Source: Henricia sp. BOLD:AAB3569
Taxonomy: Eukaryota > Echinodermata > Asteroidea > Spinulosida > Echinasteridae
Direction of reading: 5' to 3'
DNA length: 64,000 bases
Assembly (NCBI GenBank): GCA_037783545.1
Contig: JBBELK010000514.1
Span: 434,001-498,000, forward strand
Part shown: positions 47,074-57,632 of the stretch, piece by piece
Layout of the letters: every line of letters begins with the position of its first letter
Position numbering within the stretch: the stretch's first letter is position 1
Position numbers and translations under genes: made by a program
The notes under the pieces: model-generated
Told to the model about the DNA's origin: nothing
Databases searched by the model: none
The model's input: only the letters and a program-made list of their open reading frames with translations

Positions 47074-48810
47074 CAAATGGCTACCTACATGTAGGTGGTT
47101 TCCAGCTCAGCCAATTTTCATTGAAGTAGTTCTATGATAGGGTTTTGTTCAAGAACACACATGGCCGCCAGATATAGTAATTTTCAACACAGAGCAGCCC
47201 ACTTTCAATGAAGTGAAGTAATAATTTGGTTCAAGATGTTATGCCGTTGAGAGAGGAAATTACCAAAATTACACATTAAACCATTAAATACATCTAATTA
47301 TGCCAGGAAAACTATTTAGAAAACAATTTGACTGTGTGAATGTTTTTTTACAAGGGCACTTTTTAGCCCATTTTTCAGCCCAAACTGGAAACACATCTGG
47401 CCATCTGAGGTGGCTTTCAGCACAGTCGACTTTGATTGATTAGAAGAAGTAATGTTGTAAAGTGTCTGTTGCAAATGGAGTGTGTCCGGCTAGACCGCAG
47501 CAGAAAAACACTTGACACATAATTATAACAACTTAATCTAATTTTCATTTCAAGCTTTTTTATCGAAACTCACCAAAACGTTTGTGGACATGCCATGATT
47601 TTACTGCATGAACCTGACTATTTCAACCTGAATGTTTTTGATGTTTTCAAACATTCAAACACATTTTGAACCAATCCAGTCAAACCTCAATACTAAGAGC
47701 ACTGTTAATACAACATTCTGCTTATAACAAGGGAAATTTTTAACTCCCATTCATAAATACCTTAGACAGTTTACGCATCCCTATTGGCCGAGAGCACATC
47801 ACGTGGCCAGTTTTAAATGGACGATAAAGCCCTGTGGTAAAGACCGGCCGGCTGGCTCGCGTTTGTGCTCGCGTCCTAGTCAGCGCGTATGGAACACGCA
47901 CACACTGCATGTTCTCGAAAGCATGTTACCGAAAGCATGTTCTTGAAAGCAAAATGTGCACTGTGACGATATCTACCTGGTCATGTGTGTGCACGTACAA
48001 CATGCCTAATGCGCGCGATCGAACAAACAACTCGTCGCACAGCTAGCAGTTTGAACGAGCAATGCGATGAAGGAAAAAGTTAATGCAAAACATGGTAAAA
48101 CGACAGGCTAATTTTGGTGAGCCTGGAGGCTTAATGAGCCATTATCATCAGCGTCCAGGCCCCTAGCCGGTTTTAAACGCATGTTTAAGACTGGCCAAAC
48201 CCACTTTTAATCCCCTAATTTAATTGTTATTCATTATGTTTTCATTCAAGATTCCTGTTATAACAAGGTAATCTGCAAAGTCCCAAGCACCTCTTATTAA
48301 CTAGGTTGAAGTGACTGTAGAAGGAGTTAAAATATGCCAGTTTTGGAAATGCCCCAAGATGCCACACTTTGTTGCTTATTTTGATGGAAAATTATAACCC
48401 GGTAATTGGAAATCTACATTGGTCTTGTGACCATAGGCTCAATGTTTAATATCACAATGTATTAAATTCTTCGTGTCAGCTGATGATCTGATTAAACTAC
48501 TGGTACTTTGCCAAAGTGGAGATTAGTCACCCATGTTGTAACATCAACAGACATTGTAGGTATGTATTGCACAATACTCATTGCAAACTCATGACTAAGT
48601 GCAATCATTACTACATTGTAGTACCAGTATACATCCAGCAAAAACTGTTGACTGTCACAGGAACACACTCATATCTGTGTAATATGTCATGTGCTTTTGG
48701 CAGTACATGGGTGGATTGCAAACACTCTTGATTTTCACAGTTGTACTGCATAGATCTATGGTGCTGAATTTTTAGGGTATAGGTTTTCTGATTCCTCTTA
48801 CATAAATACA
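47074..48810. other. Intergenic, no gene recognised
   Basis: AGTAATGTTGTAAAGTGTC occurs at 46944 and again at 47449, marking a decayed duplicated repeat. Frames of 60-71 codons only. Confidence 0.35.
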
Positions 48811-48814
48811 TTAA

Positions 48815-49575
48815 AGGAACACGTTGCCTTCAGATTTCACGAAATCTCACGTTTGAGGGTGTTCCTTATACTTATTAAGAGTTGTTCTTGCAATAAAACA
48901 CATTTAATGTGTTATAATTAGTGAATGGTAATTAAACAAACAAACACTGACCTCTGACCCCCACTACATGTCCCGCAAAATGTATACGTATTTCAAGCCG
49001 TCAATACGATCGTCCGGGTAGTGGGCAAAATACAGCGACGAACAGGAGTTAGGCTGGCGCCGTAGCCAGTGGTCAGGTAAACCTATCAGATGAACGCAAG
49101 GTACCATACCATTCTCCGCCTCCCGAGGCATGTGTGAAATGTAAACACACGCACCCACACACACCGACTGGCTGTCAAAAAATGGATCGTCAAGAGAACA
49201 CAGCAGACGCGTCAAAAAAGAAAAAACGAAAACCTCGCCAATCAGGGTAAGAATATTGTCATGGGACAAACCGAATTAAAAAAACAGGCACATCACACGC
49301 AACGGAGGAAGGAAAAATAATTTCTTTCTCCAGGCTGGAAATAAGACTAATATAATTTCTCCGCCATTTATGGGAGTCAAGATTTTGACTCCCATAAATG
49401 GCGGAGCGTGCTGCTTCGAGAAATTACGCAAAATTGAAGCATTTCTAAGGCACGTTTGTGTAGATCATTATATTCTACTTTTTAAACATCTTTCAGATCG
49501 TGCTCATTATACTTCAAACGCTTGTAATAGCCCAAAAACGCCCAATAAAGCGCAACCCGAAGGCAACGTGTTCCT
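48815..49575. mobile_element. TTAA-flanked element, AGGAACACGTTGCCTT ends, 761 bp
   Basis: TTAA at 48811-48814 and 49576-49579; ends AGGAACACGTTGCCTTC and GAAGGCAACGTGTTCCT are exact complements. An ATG at 49182 opens a short basic frame (MDRQENTADASKKKKRKPRQ) ending in a consensus donor GG|GTAAGA at 49246/49247. A perfect 22-bp stem lies at 49359-49406. Confidence 0.85.
49359..49406. repeat. Perfect 22-bp stem, 4-nt loop
   Basis: CTCCGCCATTTATGGGAGTC(AA), loop GATT, then the exact complement. Inside the TTAA element. Confidence 0.9.
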
Positions 49576-49869
49576 TTAAGCAGTCGTTCTGGGAACTAAT
49601 TTAAAAACATCTGCAAATGATACACTTTGCCCTGAAATGTTATTTTTACAAATGACATCTGTGGCTAAAACTACTAAATTCAGTTACCGTTTAAAAAAAC
49701 ATTATTTTGGAGTTGTTATGGGGGTTGAAATAAAATATTTGGGTTTGTATGGTAAATTTGCATATTCATGATCAAAGTTGTGATGTCACATTTTTAGGCA
49801 AACTACAGGGAAATCACACTGTCTCCCGAACAGCACTAGAAGTGCAGGAACTTATAGAGAGGAACTTCA

Positions 49870-50000
49870 GGCAGAGTGGCGCACACCGCCTCAGAGGCTC
49901 TTATGGAGGATGATGCCACAAGAGCATACACATTCTGACAGATAAAACATTACATCTCTCAGCCTCGTCAATCTTTCAGTCAGAGTATAATTTGCTTTTC
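49870..50000 (+). repeat. Dispersed repeat family G, copy 1
   Basis: GTGGCGCACACCGCCTCAGA and GGCTCTTATGGAGG, later CTCTCAGCCTCGTCAA; the same order occurs at 52018-52140. Confidence 0.6.
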
Positions 50001-50692
50001 TTTTTTGGAAGCGCACAGTTGCATATTTTTGGCCTTTTGACAAGTACACGTGTGTAGTGTCAATATGTCTTGGCATTTTACTATGTGATGAATCAGCAAA
50101 TACATGTACAGAACATAACTGTAGACAATCCCCTGTGACTTGCATGGGAATACTAATTTAGTTATGCAAACTCATGATGTAAAACCGCACAATGGATTGA
50201 AAGATCTTCAGCATGCATGGGTATAAAAATAGCCAGACATGATTACTTAAGACCTCGATCGACAAATATGTTAAAAAATAAGAGACTGAGAAAGTTCACA
50301 CTAGTGCATGTTGGCAGGTTTAATCGGCTTCCGAGGGACACAAAATTAAATTTAGAGGCTGGAGCCTTTACATGATTTGCCAGCCGTGACATCTTATCTG
50401 TACACTCAGGCTTGTCTAAATATACTTTTTATCCACTTAATTCCTACTGCACTGAGTTACACGGACTACTATGGACACCGAAAAAAGTATGATTTTTATG
50501 GTTGCTGTTGGAGTTTTTTGTTAAGTTAAAGGCAGTAATATGGGGACAACGCACAGATTTCTATTAACAACAAGAAGAGAAACCAGTGTGTTATTGAATG
50601 GCACATCACCGTAACTGGATTGGGGCAGTTTCGAACGCGTACGCGTGCGTAATATTAAACATTTGTTTTACCCCATGACGTCAAAATTAACA

Positions 50693-50776
50693 TATCCGGA
50701 CATATGCAGCAGGATATGTGGGGGGAGGGGGAGGAGTCCCTCTGCCACATATCGTGCTGGGTATATATCCGGAGAA
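50693..50776. repeat. Imperfect inverted repeat around ATATCCGGA
   Basis: CATATCCGGACATATGCAGC and GGATATGTGG pair with CCACATATCG and GCTGGGTATATATCCGGA across a GGGGGAGG-rich loop. Confidence 0.6.
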
Positions 50777-50799
50777 CAAAATTGAAAAACGGCCATCTT

Positions 50800-51124
50800 G
50801 CTTTTTGATCAGTGTGGCGCGAATTTTTGGCTTATTAGGCTGAAATTATACTTTAAACTTGTAACCGAGGTGATGTGATTTGAATACGGTATCTAATTTA
50901 AGCAATCTCTCGACAGAATGGGATCTGCCACGGTAATGCAAGGTTTATTAAAGACAATTTCGACCGTCGTCACAACGGTATTGACTCCTTACCGCATACT
51001 ACATAGCGGACAGAGTTCGGGATATAAAGTTCCAAAAACATGGAACAAACTTTATAAGAAAGGTTTTCAAATTTTCTACCTTGTGCTGGAAGCCGATGTG
51101 CAAACAAGGTTTTGTGTGTCCTAA
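50800..51124 (+). CDS. Possible promoter and first exon, unknown product (weak)
   Basis: GCCATCTTG (YY1-like) at 50792 and GGCGCGAA (E2F-like) at 50815 precede an ATG at 50918 that opens 68 codons to a TAA at 51122. The peptide begins MGSATVMQGLLKTISTVVTT. No family is recognised and no clear downstream exon; a weak donor may lie within. Chance or transposon origin is likely. Confidence 0.15.
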
Positions 51125-51441
51125 TCTCTGGCACTGACGGGTTTAGAAATACCCTACACATCACCAAACTGCTTAATCCGGAGGAAAATGTTGAAAGTCA
51201 CGCTATATTGTGCACAGAAATACACGTATACAGCCTAGCAACCAAGTTCGTTCATCCTTCTGGTGTATGCGTGTGCGTGCCAATACAGAGCATGCGCGTC
51301 GCGAATGGGGCTTTGTGTACACTACCCCTAATCGCGTGTGCGCATCGCGCATAACCAAACTTGAGGACGTGACGCAAGTCACTCGACAGCAGCTTTCATC
51401 TGTGAGCATGTGCGAAAACCCATGTAGAAGTGCCCAAAATC

Positions 51442-51552
51442 ATGCAAATTACGATGCCGCAAACCACGCAAATATGCAAATGTGCCCAAAACTATGCAAA
51501 TAGTTATGCAAATGTGCCCAAAACTATGAAAATGAATGTGGCTATAAATATG
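51442..51552 (+). promoter_or_regulatory. Four ATGCAAAT octamers followed by a TATA-like box
   Basis: Exact ATGCAAAT at 51442, 51474, 51494 and 51506, set in a local repeat of TATGCAAATGTGCCCAAAAC, then CTATAAATA at 51542. The octamer is the POU/Oct binding word used in H2B and snRNA promoters. No transcript is recognised downstream, so a promoter is only a possibility. Confidence 0.3.
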
Positions 51553-51769
51553 TTAATGAGAAGGCGGTTATATGCGCGTTTGGCCTCCGTTTCTTATCTA
51601 GATTTTAATGGATATCTGTGGGACAACGCCACATCCTGACTGCCACTAATTTACCTGTACATGTACATACATAGCGCACGAATTTTGGTATGCAGCCTAT
51701 ACATGTACGGAATGTTAATTAGGGTTAGTTTTGCCCTTTCCCCAATACACTATGAGCAAAAAATATGCT

Positions 51770-51860
51770 TGGGTGGTATTCGAACCTACGACCTCAAGCA
51801 GACTTCTTAACCACAACTACTAGCATATGTCCGAACCACTTGCTGAGATATTGCTGAATG
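51770..51860 (-). repeat. tRNA-derived SINE-like sequence, minus strand
   Basis: On the minus strand GTAGGTTCGAATACC (B-box) follows TAGTAGTTGTGG (poor A-box). No acceptor stem or anticodon arm is evident, so not a functional tRNA. Confidence 0.4.
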
Positions 51861-52017
51861 GTTGATTCAAATCCATTAGCAGTGAGAACCGCAATTAATG
51901 GCAACAAGGCACTAGTTAAATCACATTCTTACGCATTCGACCTAATGGCTTTGGCCTAATGAGCCCTTAAAAAAAACGCAGGCGGGTCAACTTAAATCGC
52001 CCACACGTCGTACTACA

Positions 52018-52140
52018 GGGTGGCGCACCTTGCCTCAGCGGCTCTTACGAAGGCTGGTGCTGTCGGCCTTGCCACATGCACATGAGGTGGTCATACACGT
52101 TTGTCTCTCAGCCTCCTTGACTTAATTGATCTTTCTGTTC
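52018..52140 (+). repeat. Dispersed repeat family G, copy 2
   Basis: GGTGGCGCACCTTGCCTCAG, CGGCTCTTACGAAGG, then CTCTCAGCCTCCTTGAC; parallels copy 1 at 49870. The old interspersed repeat follows at 52170-52340. Confidence 0.6.
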
Positions 52141-53236
52141 AAGCATATTTTGCACCATTTTTTTACCGTATGTTTATAAAAGTTAGCATGAACACTGTAC
52201 TGTATGTTTATTTTTTAAAACACATCTTTAATGTTTTCTTTTGAAAAGATACCATCTCAGGCAGAATAATTGCAGAGTATTTGGTACCATTTGTCACTTT
52301 GGGTAATTAGGCTTTTCTTGAAAACTCATTACAGATTTCAGACTATTACAAATGATACAAGGGGACTTTGATGCCAACAAAATTTTAATTACGGAAAGAA
52401 GCTTGCTAATTATCAGCACTCCTGCATACCGGTACCTAATTACGGATGCTCGTTTGAATTCCTTTCGCCCGGCCGTATATAACGGTGAGCTGCATAACCG
52501 TAGAGTTCACTGAAGTGTCACGCAATGCCATATAAGGCCAGTCCATTGAGAGGAGAATGCAATGGGGATGTGTTTGGGTATCGAGCCAGCGCATGCATTT
52601 CATTCATAACGCTGCTCGTACACGTTCCAAGGATGTATCAATAGTGTCCAAGGATACTGAATTATCATATGTATATATATATATACAAACAAAATTGAAT
52701 TTTTACATCGTGTATGTCCACACATCTGGTCAAACAGCAGTTTTTTAAATGCATTTCTGCATTTAAATAATGCTAGTGACAATCTTGCATTTTGGCTTTG
52801 GGTATCATAAAATGTATAGGGCCTACTCCTCAACAAATAATAAATAAATAAATAAATAATTTTCCCCCAAGATTTCCATTTTTGTTTGCCTTGAATTTGG
52901 GTTTTTGTGTTTTCCACAGTAAATGGTATACATGTACATGTAAGCTAATAAGGAAGATTTATAACAAACTTATCAGGTATGCCTAATCAATTACTGTAGA
53001 AAACATGAAAAAAAATTGGGAATAATTCGGTTTACATGTAGTCTTACTTTTTGTGAGAAGTGCAGTGTAGATGAAACTGATAAAAAACTCAGTGTGCATT
53101 GCACTTTTTTGGAAAAACTGACAGAGAAAATAAGCCCAATGTCAGTAATGTCAACTGTCGATTGTAAAGCCAACTTTGTGTCATGTGACTTTATGTAATT
53201 TATTAAAAATTTGTTGCCAAGATCACACTTCTTAAA

Positions 53237-53590
53237 GGAGTGTGTCAAAATCTCATTTTTAAACCCCTATTTTTCCCATGGGTGTTGAGATTTTAATACC
53301 ATATCATTTGTCATATTTTTCTCATAAATGTCGCGTTCTCAATCTGTAGGTATTTTAAAGGATATCGTCAAAAAACCAACAATGTTTTGTAAACTGATTT
53401 ATCTGGTTCCATTATAAAGCTAAAGCAGTGCAGTATTATTACACCAAGATTTTTGCTTCCATGCACATCTGAATTGGCGATTGCAAATTTCCTGTTTTCT
53501 TTCCATGGATAGTATCTTGGGGAGGTATTTTATATGATTCTAAGGTTAAAACGAAATATATTTTCTGGAAAAATCTGAACACGCTCCTTT
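53237..53590 (+). mobile_element. Repeat family F, copy 2 (both ends)
   Basis: TTAA at 53233-53236 then AGGAGTGTGTCAAAATCTC; right end ATCTGAACACGCTCCT then TTAC (one change from TTAA). The inverted ends make this a DNA element; copy 1 is at 36532. Confidence 0.75.
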
Positions 53591-54900
53591 ACTAACGGTA
53601 ATTTAAACCACCTCAAAGAGTGGGTTTAGCAGTAAACAAGAACGGTTGCAAAAAAATTAGTACTATGATGTATGAACTGTTTCGGCTACAACTCATCCAC
53701 GGGCGCACTTTTTAAAATGTCAAACAATCAAAGTCTTACACGTATCCCATATGCACAGACCAGAGCCGATGTTCCACATGATTTTGCTGACACTTCAATA
53801 CAATTTCACCGACTTACAAAGGTTTCTGAATGTTTTGCATGTTTTAATTTTACGACAGGCCCCTAGCTTTTACCGTTTCAGCGGGGACGCAGTGTCTGAA
53901 CTTAGCCGTAGCAGAGCAAGTTTTACTTGGAATTCAAGAAGGCACTTAGTTAGAACTGTTTGTCCGAAGCCTGACAATTTATCAGCGTCGAAAAAATCCA
54001 AATTGAGAACATTTTACACCGTGTACTTGTTCATTGCTTCTAATCAATACAAGCACATCTTCTAGGATGAAAAAAAAATCCAGTGTCTGCCAGACAGTCA
54101 TGGGAGGGAAAAACCACATAAAACAACTTTGGTACAATCTTAATTGATCACACTTAATAGACCAATTTAGAAAAACCAGGCCATGACTGTGAATAAGAGG
54201 TCACTAGACTGATTCAGAAATAACCAAGCTAGAAAAACGAAAGAAGACACACAAAAAGAGGAAGCAATAATCTGCACACAGGGTCCTCCATCAGAGGAAA
54301 TTGCTACTTCTATTTTCGATCTGGACTAGACTGACTGTCTGGGCTAGAGTTGAAGGATCAAACTGCAGCTATTCCAGATATTTGGTGCCAGTCTATCTGG
54401 GTGTCTGAAATGTGTCAAATGCCACCCATCTAAGCTGGAAAAACAGACACAAGACAGAAATGCCTTGTAGCACTCATGTTACTACAGAATGCAAACAAGG
54501 TTTGTAACAAGGATGTTCACACTTGGGGGAGGGATGAGGGGAGGTCAAGCTGGGACAACTCTGGTGCTGTTGGGGCCAATGTCTTGAAATTAGGCAGGCT
54601 TCACTAAGTGATATCGGGCATTCTACTGTGAACTTCACATTTTTCTCATGCTTGGGATGACAAGGATGTGCAATTAGCAAATCCTGATACCTATTTAAGA
54701 CATACTGATGTCCTATTCAAGACACTTCGGTTTTTATTTGATTGAAGGGTTCCGATATTTTCATTTAACATGGTACAGGCCTATGTATCTACTTTTTTAA
54801 GACCTCGGTCATCCTTAAAAGTGCCTTTGACCTTAACATTGAGATAAATAGGTGGATGACGCCTTTGGCTGGCAACGGTTATGGAGTCTCTTGATAGAAA
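53591..54900. other. Intergenic, nothing recognised
   Basis: Frames of 64-104 codons at 53672-54065 lack family features. No inverted repeat noticed. Confidence 0.35.
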
Positions 54901-54907
54901 GTTATGC

Positions 54908-54942
54908 CAGCTTGGTGCCAACTTGGTGCCAACTTGGTGCCA
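54908..54942 (+). repeat. 11-bp tandem TTGGTGCCAAC
   Basis: About three units of the near-palindromic word TTGGTGCCAAC in a row. Confidence 0.8.
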
Positions 54943-55069
54943 TCTCCCTCCTCTTTTAAAATTTTGTTTAACGATGGTGTAAGTGACATACGTATCTTTG
55001 GTGTCAAATACGATGCTCTGATTCAAATATATGACAAATTGAAACCAAAGATTCTTGGGAGGGAAGGGG

Positions 55070-55120
55070 ACACCAGCACCAGCACCAGCACCCCCATGCC
55101 CCCCCCCCCCCCCCCCCCCC
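55070..55120 (+). repeat. CACCAG repeats followed by a C homopolymer
   Basis: Short CAGCAC/CACCAG hexamer run and then about 22 C with one interruption. Long C-runs are prone to length error in assembly. Confidence 0.85.
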
Positions 55121-55177
55121 GAGCAACTTAGGCGTTGGCATTCCCCAATCCCCCCACCGAAATATCTCAGTACGCCA

Positions 55178-55400
55178 CCGACTGGCTCACTGGGATTCGA
55201 ACCACGGACCTTCTCCTTAACGTGCAGACGCCTCAGCTATGAAGCCAACTGGTGGTCTTCCAAAACGGTGTTGCAATTGTCCCTCACTGGTTGGGATTGG
55301 CTACCTTAACAAGCCATAAAGAGGGATAAATTCCTTTGATGAGACAACCACCCCTCATCATAGAGATAACTACAGATACGCCCAACCCCCTGGGAAACTC
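55178..55400 (-). repeat. SINE-like repeat family E, copy 2
   Basis: Reverse-strand counterpart of 34861-35095: tRNA-like end with GGTTCGAATCCCAGTG and CGTCTGCACGTTAAGGAGA, then GTAGCCAATCCCAACCAGTG and GAGGGGTGGTTGTCTCATC. Same order of blocks, about 75% similarity by eye. Confidence 0.65.
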
Positions 55401-55472
55401 AGCCAAGCCTGTTTGTTTTGCTCAAGATCTATAGTGGTTAACTGCTAAATTCTTTCCAAAATGTTTCTTATT

Positions 55473-55648
55473 ACAATAACAAATATTAAGGGTGGGTAGA
55501 TAGGGACCTTTTTTGGCTTCAGATTTGTTTAGTCGGAAATATTTTTCACCTTCTTGCAAAAACAATAACAAATATTAAGGGTGGGTAGATAGGGACCTTT
55601 TTTGGCTTCAGATTTGTTTAGTCGGAAATATTTTTCACCTTCTTGCAA
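55473..55648 (+). repeat. Exact 89-bp tandem duplication
   Basis: 55473-55561 repeats at 55562-55648 essentially without change (GGTGGGTAGATAGGGACC and AGTCGGAAATATTTTTCACC in both). Identity implies very recent duplication or an assembly artefact. Confidence 0.92.
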
Positions 55649-55670
55649 CTTACAACATGTAAATGTTATA

Positions 55671-55990
55671 AACTTCTCAAAAAAAGTTTGGAAAGTCAAG
55701 TTTGACTGACGATTTGTTATGATTAAGCAATTGGGGGATGTGCAGCACAGCTGAATACGGGGGCCGGGTGTAAAGTGAAATGTCACAAAATGCATTGCTA
55801 TTGTCGAAAAGTGCATGGACACATTCCCATCCTCCAAGCAAAAGGGGAAAGCACTGCATAACAAATGACACATCACTGTAAATAGGAATAACAGGGCTTT
55901 CCAATGATACCAAATTCAAGGGAAATGATTTAGTAACGAGAGAGAAATCGTCAGTCAAACTTGACTTTCAGAACATTTTTTGAGGAGTTT
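55671..55990. mobile_element. Inverted-repeat element, 320 bp
   Basis: AAACTTCTCAAAAAAAG and AAAGTCAAGTTTGACTGACG at the left pair with CGTCAGTCAAACTTGACTTT and TTTTTTGAGGAGTTT at the right; arms about 45 bp. Confidence 0.75.
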
Positions 55991-55999
55991 ACATCACAT

Positions 56000-57438
56000 T
56001 CCAACATTGTACATTCACAATGTTTTTGACTTTAAAAAGCAGATGCGATACAAGCAAATTAACCTATGCCGATACTTGACAACCAAAGTGGAGAAAATCC
56101 AAAATTCAAAATCTAAGATAAGCCCACCATCACAATACAGGAGAAAAATTCCACTTGAAGTTCACATGGGTTCAAACCAAAGGTGAAAAACAGCCCACCA
56201 ACAAATTAAAACAAATATCGTGTCAACAACATGCCCGTGGGAGAATTTCTAAGATCATCAGTGAAATTCAAAACCAAAATACAAGAAGCAGGAGGGCCAG
56301 GGCTGGATTACTGGAATTCTTCAACAGGAATTTTGGCAAGATTTCAACTTCTGTGGCTCTATAGAACAAGTGGGAAAATTTGCCAAGTTTTGAGAATATC
56401 ACGCAGTGGTAAAAGGACCCCTATGCATGCATTGCCAAGAAACTTTTGCCAGTGTGGTGCCTGGTGGCTGCTGGCGTCGAATGATTACAGGAAGATCGGC
56501 ATTATATGCAAATTCATAGAAAGCATGTCATCAGGCCAACTTCTGGAATGCTTATATTGCATCAGACCTATAGGCCTAGGTGAGCTTGAAGTTGTTCCAT
56601 TTGAGCAAATTGTTTTGCTCAAATTTACTACGGAATTTATTTAAAGTCTGTGATAATTAATTGAAGGCCACCGTTTGTTTACATGCATGTGTAAAGGTGA
56701 GCTGCTGTGGCAGTGGCTTTCCAGCTGGAAGTAGACATTTCTCAAGCAGTTGTGAGAGGTGCGCTGTAGTGAAAGAGTTTTATTTCTCTCCCAAAGGGGC
56801 CATTTCGTCCGTTTTTTTCCTGAAATTCCTGGTAGAACAAGGATGATTGCTTGGCAGCAATACACATTTTGCACCAACAGCCATGTTTGTGGGCAGGCAG
56901 GCAGGCATGCATATATTTAAAGATGGAGTACATGATTGGTAAACTGTTAATAACAGTGTTATTTCACCCTTGACTAGTAAAAAACATACATTGATAAAAC
57001 TACCTTGTAGAAATTTCAGCCACATGCAGTATAATACTGCAGAAAACCTGAAAAATCCATGCATGGTTTCTGTGCATGAATGAATGGTAATTTTTTGTAA
57101 GCACCTTTAGTTGGCAATTTTTCCCACTATTTTATTGGTGGGAGGGAGGGGAATCATGGTTTTTTGTTACATTTTTGTTAATCAACACTTTTAGTGAGGT
57201 TTTTCTTGTAACATTTTGAGTTCTGCAAATGATGTAATAAAGGACTTTAAATACTATGTATCTAACAATAGAAACAATACCTGCTCATGCCTGACATAGG
57301 GACAATGCACAAAAGGTTGATTAGGTCCATTGACCAATCACTTCTAGGTATTACACAATACTGGCGTTTCTTGCACCATGCAATTTCTGAAATGAATTTA
57401 AACTGGGGCCACAAAAGGTGGAAGGCAAGGAAAGTACC
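56000..57438. other. Intergenic, old repeat at 57000-57220
   Basis: A 137-codon frame at 56231-56644 has no recognised family. 56923-56960 (GGAGTACATGATTGGTAAAC) resembles 32984. Another copy of the old interspersed repeat lies at 57000-57220 (CTTGTAGAAATTTCAGCCAC, CATGCATGGTTTCTG). Confidence 0.4.
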
Positions 57439-57632
57439 AGGGTCCAATTTCATAAAGCTGTTAAGCAGAAAAAATCTGCTTAATGCAAAATTGATTTGCT
57501 TTCTAAAAATGGGCCAACAGTCAAAATCTTATGTGATGTGCATTACAGATACTGACTGGTGCTCTGCTATAATAACACAAGTTGACATACAGTTTTGACT
57601 GCCAATCCATTTTTATAAAGCAAACAATATTC
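57439..57632. mobile_element. MITE family D, copy 3 (right end lost)
   Basis: CAGGGTCCAATTTCATAAAG, CTGTTAAGCAGAAAAAATCT, GCTTAATGCAAAATTGATTT, then TGTGCATTACAGATACTGAC; parallels 42940-43187 but stops before the right arm. Confidence 0.7.

Noticed and set aside
56231..56644. 137-codon plus-strand ORF
   Set aside because: No family, no splice sites in phase with neighbours, no codon-usage resemblance to the PIM exons.
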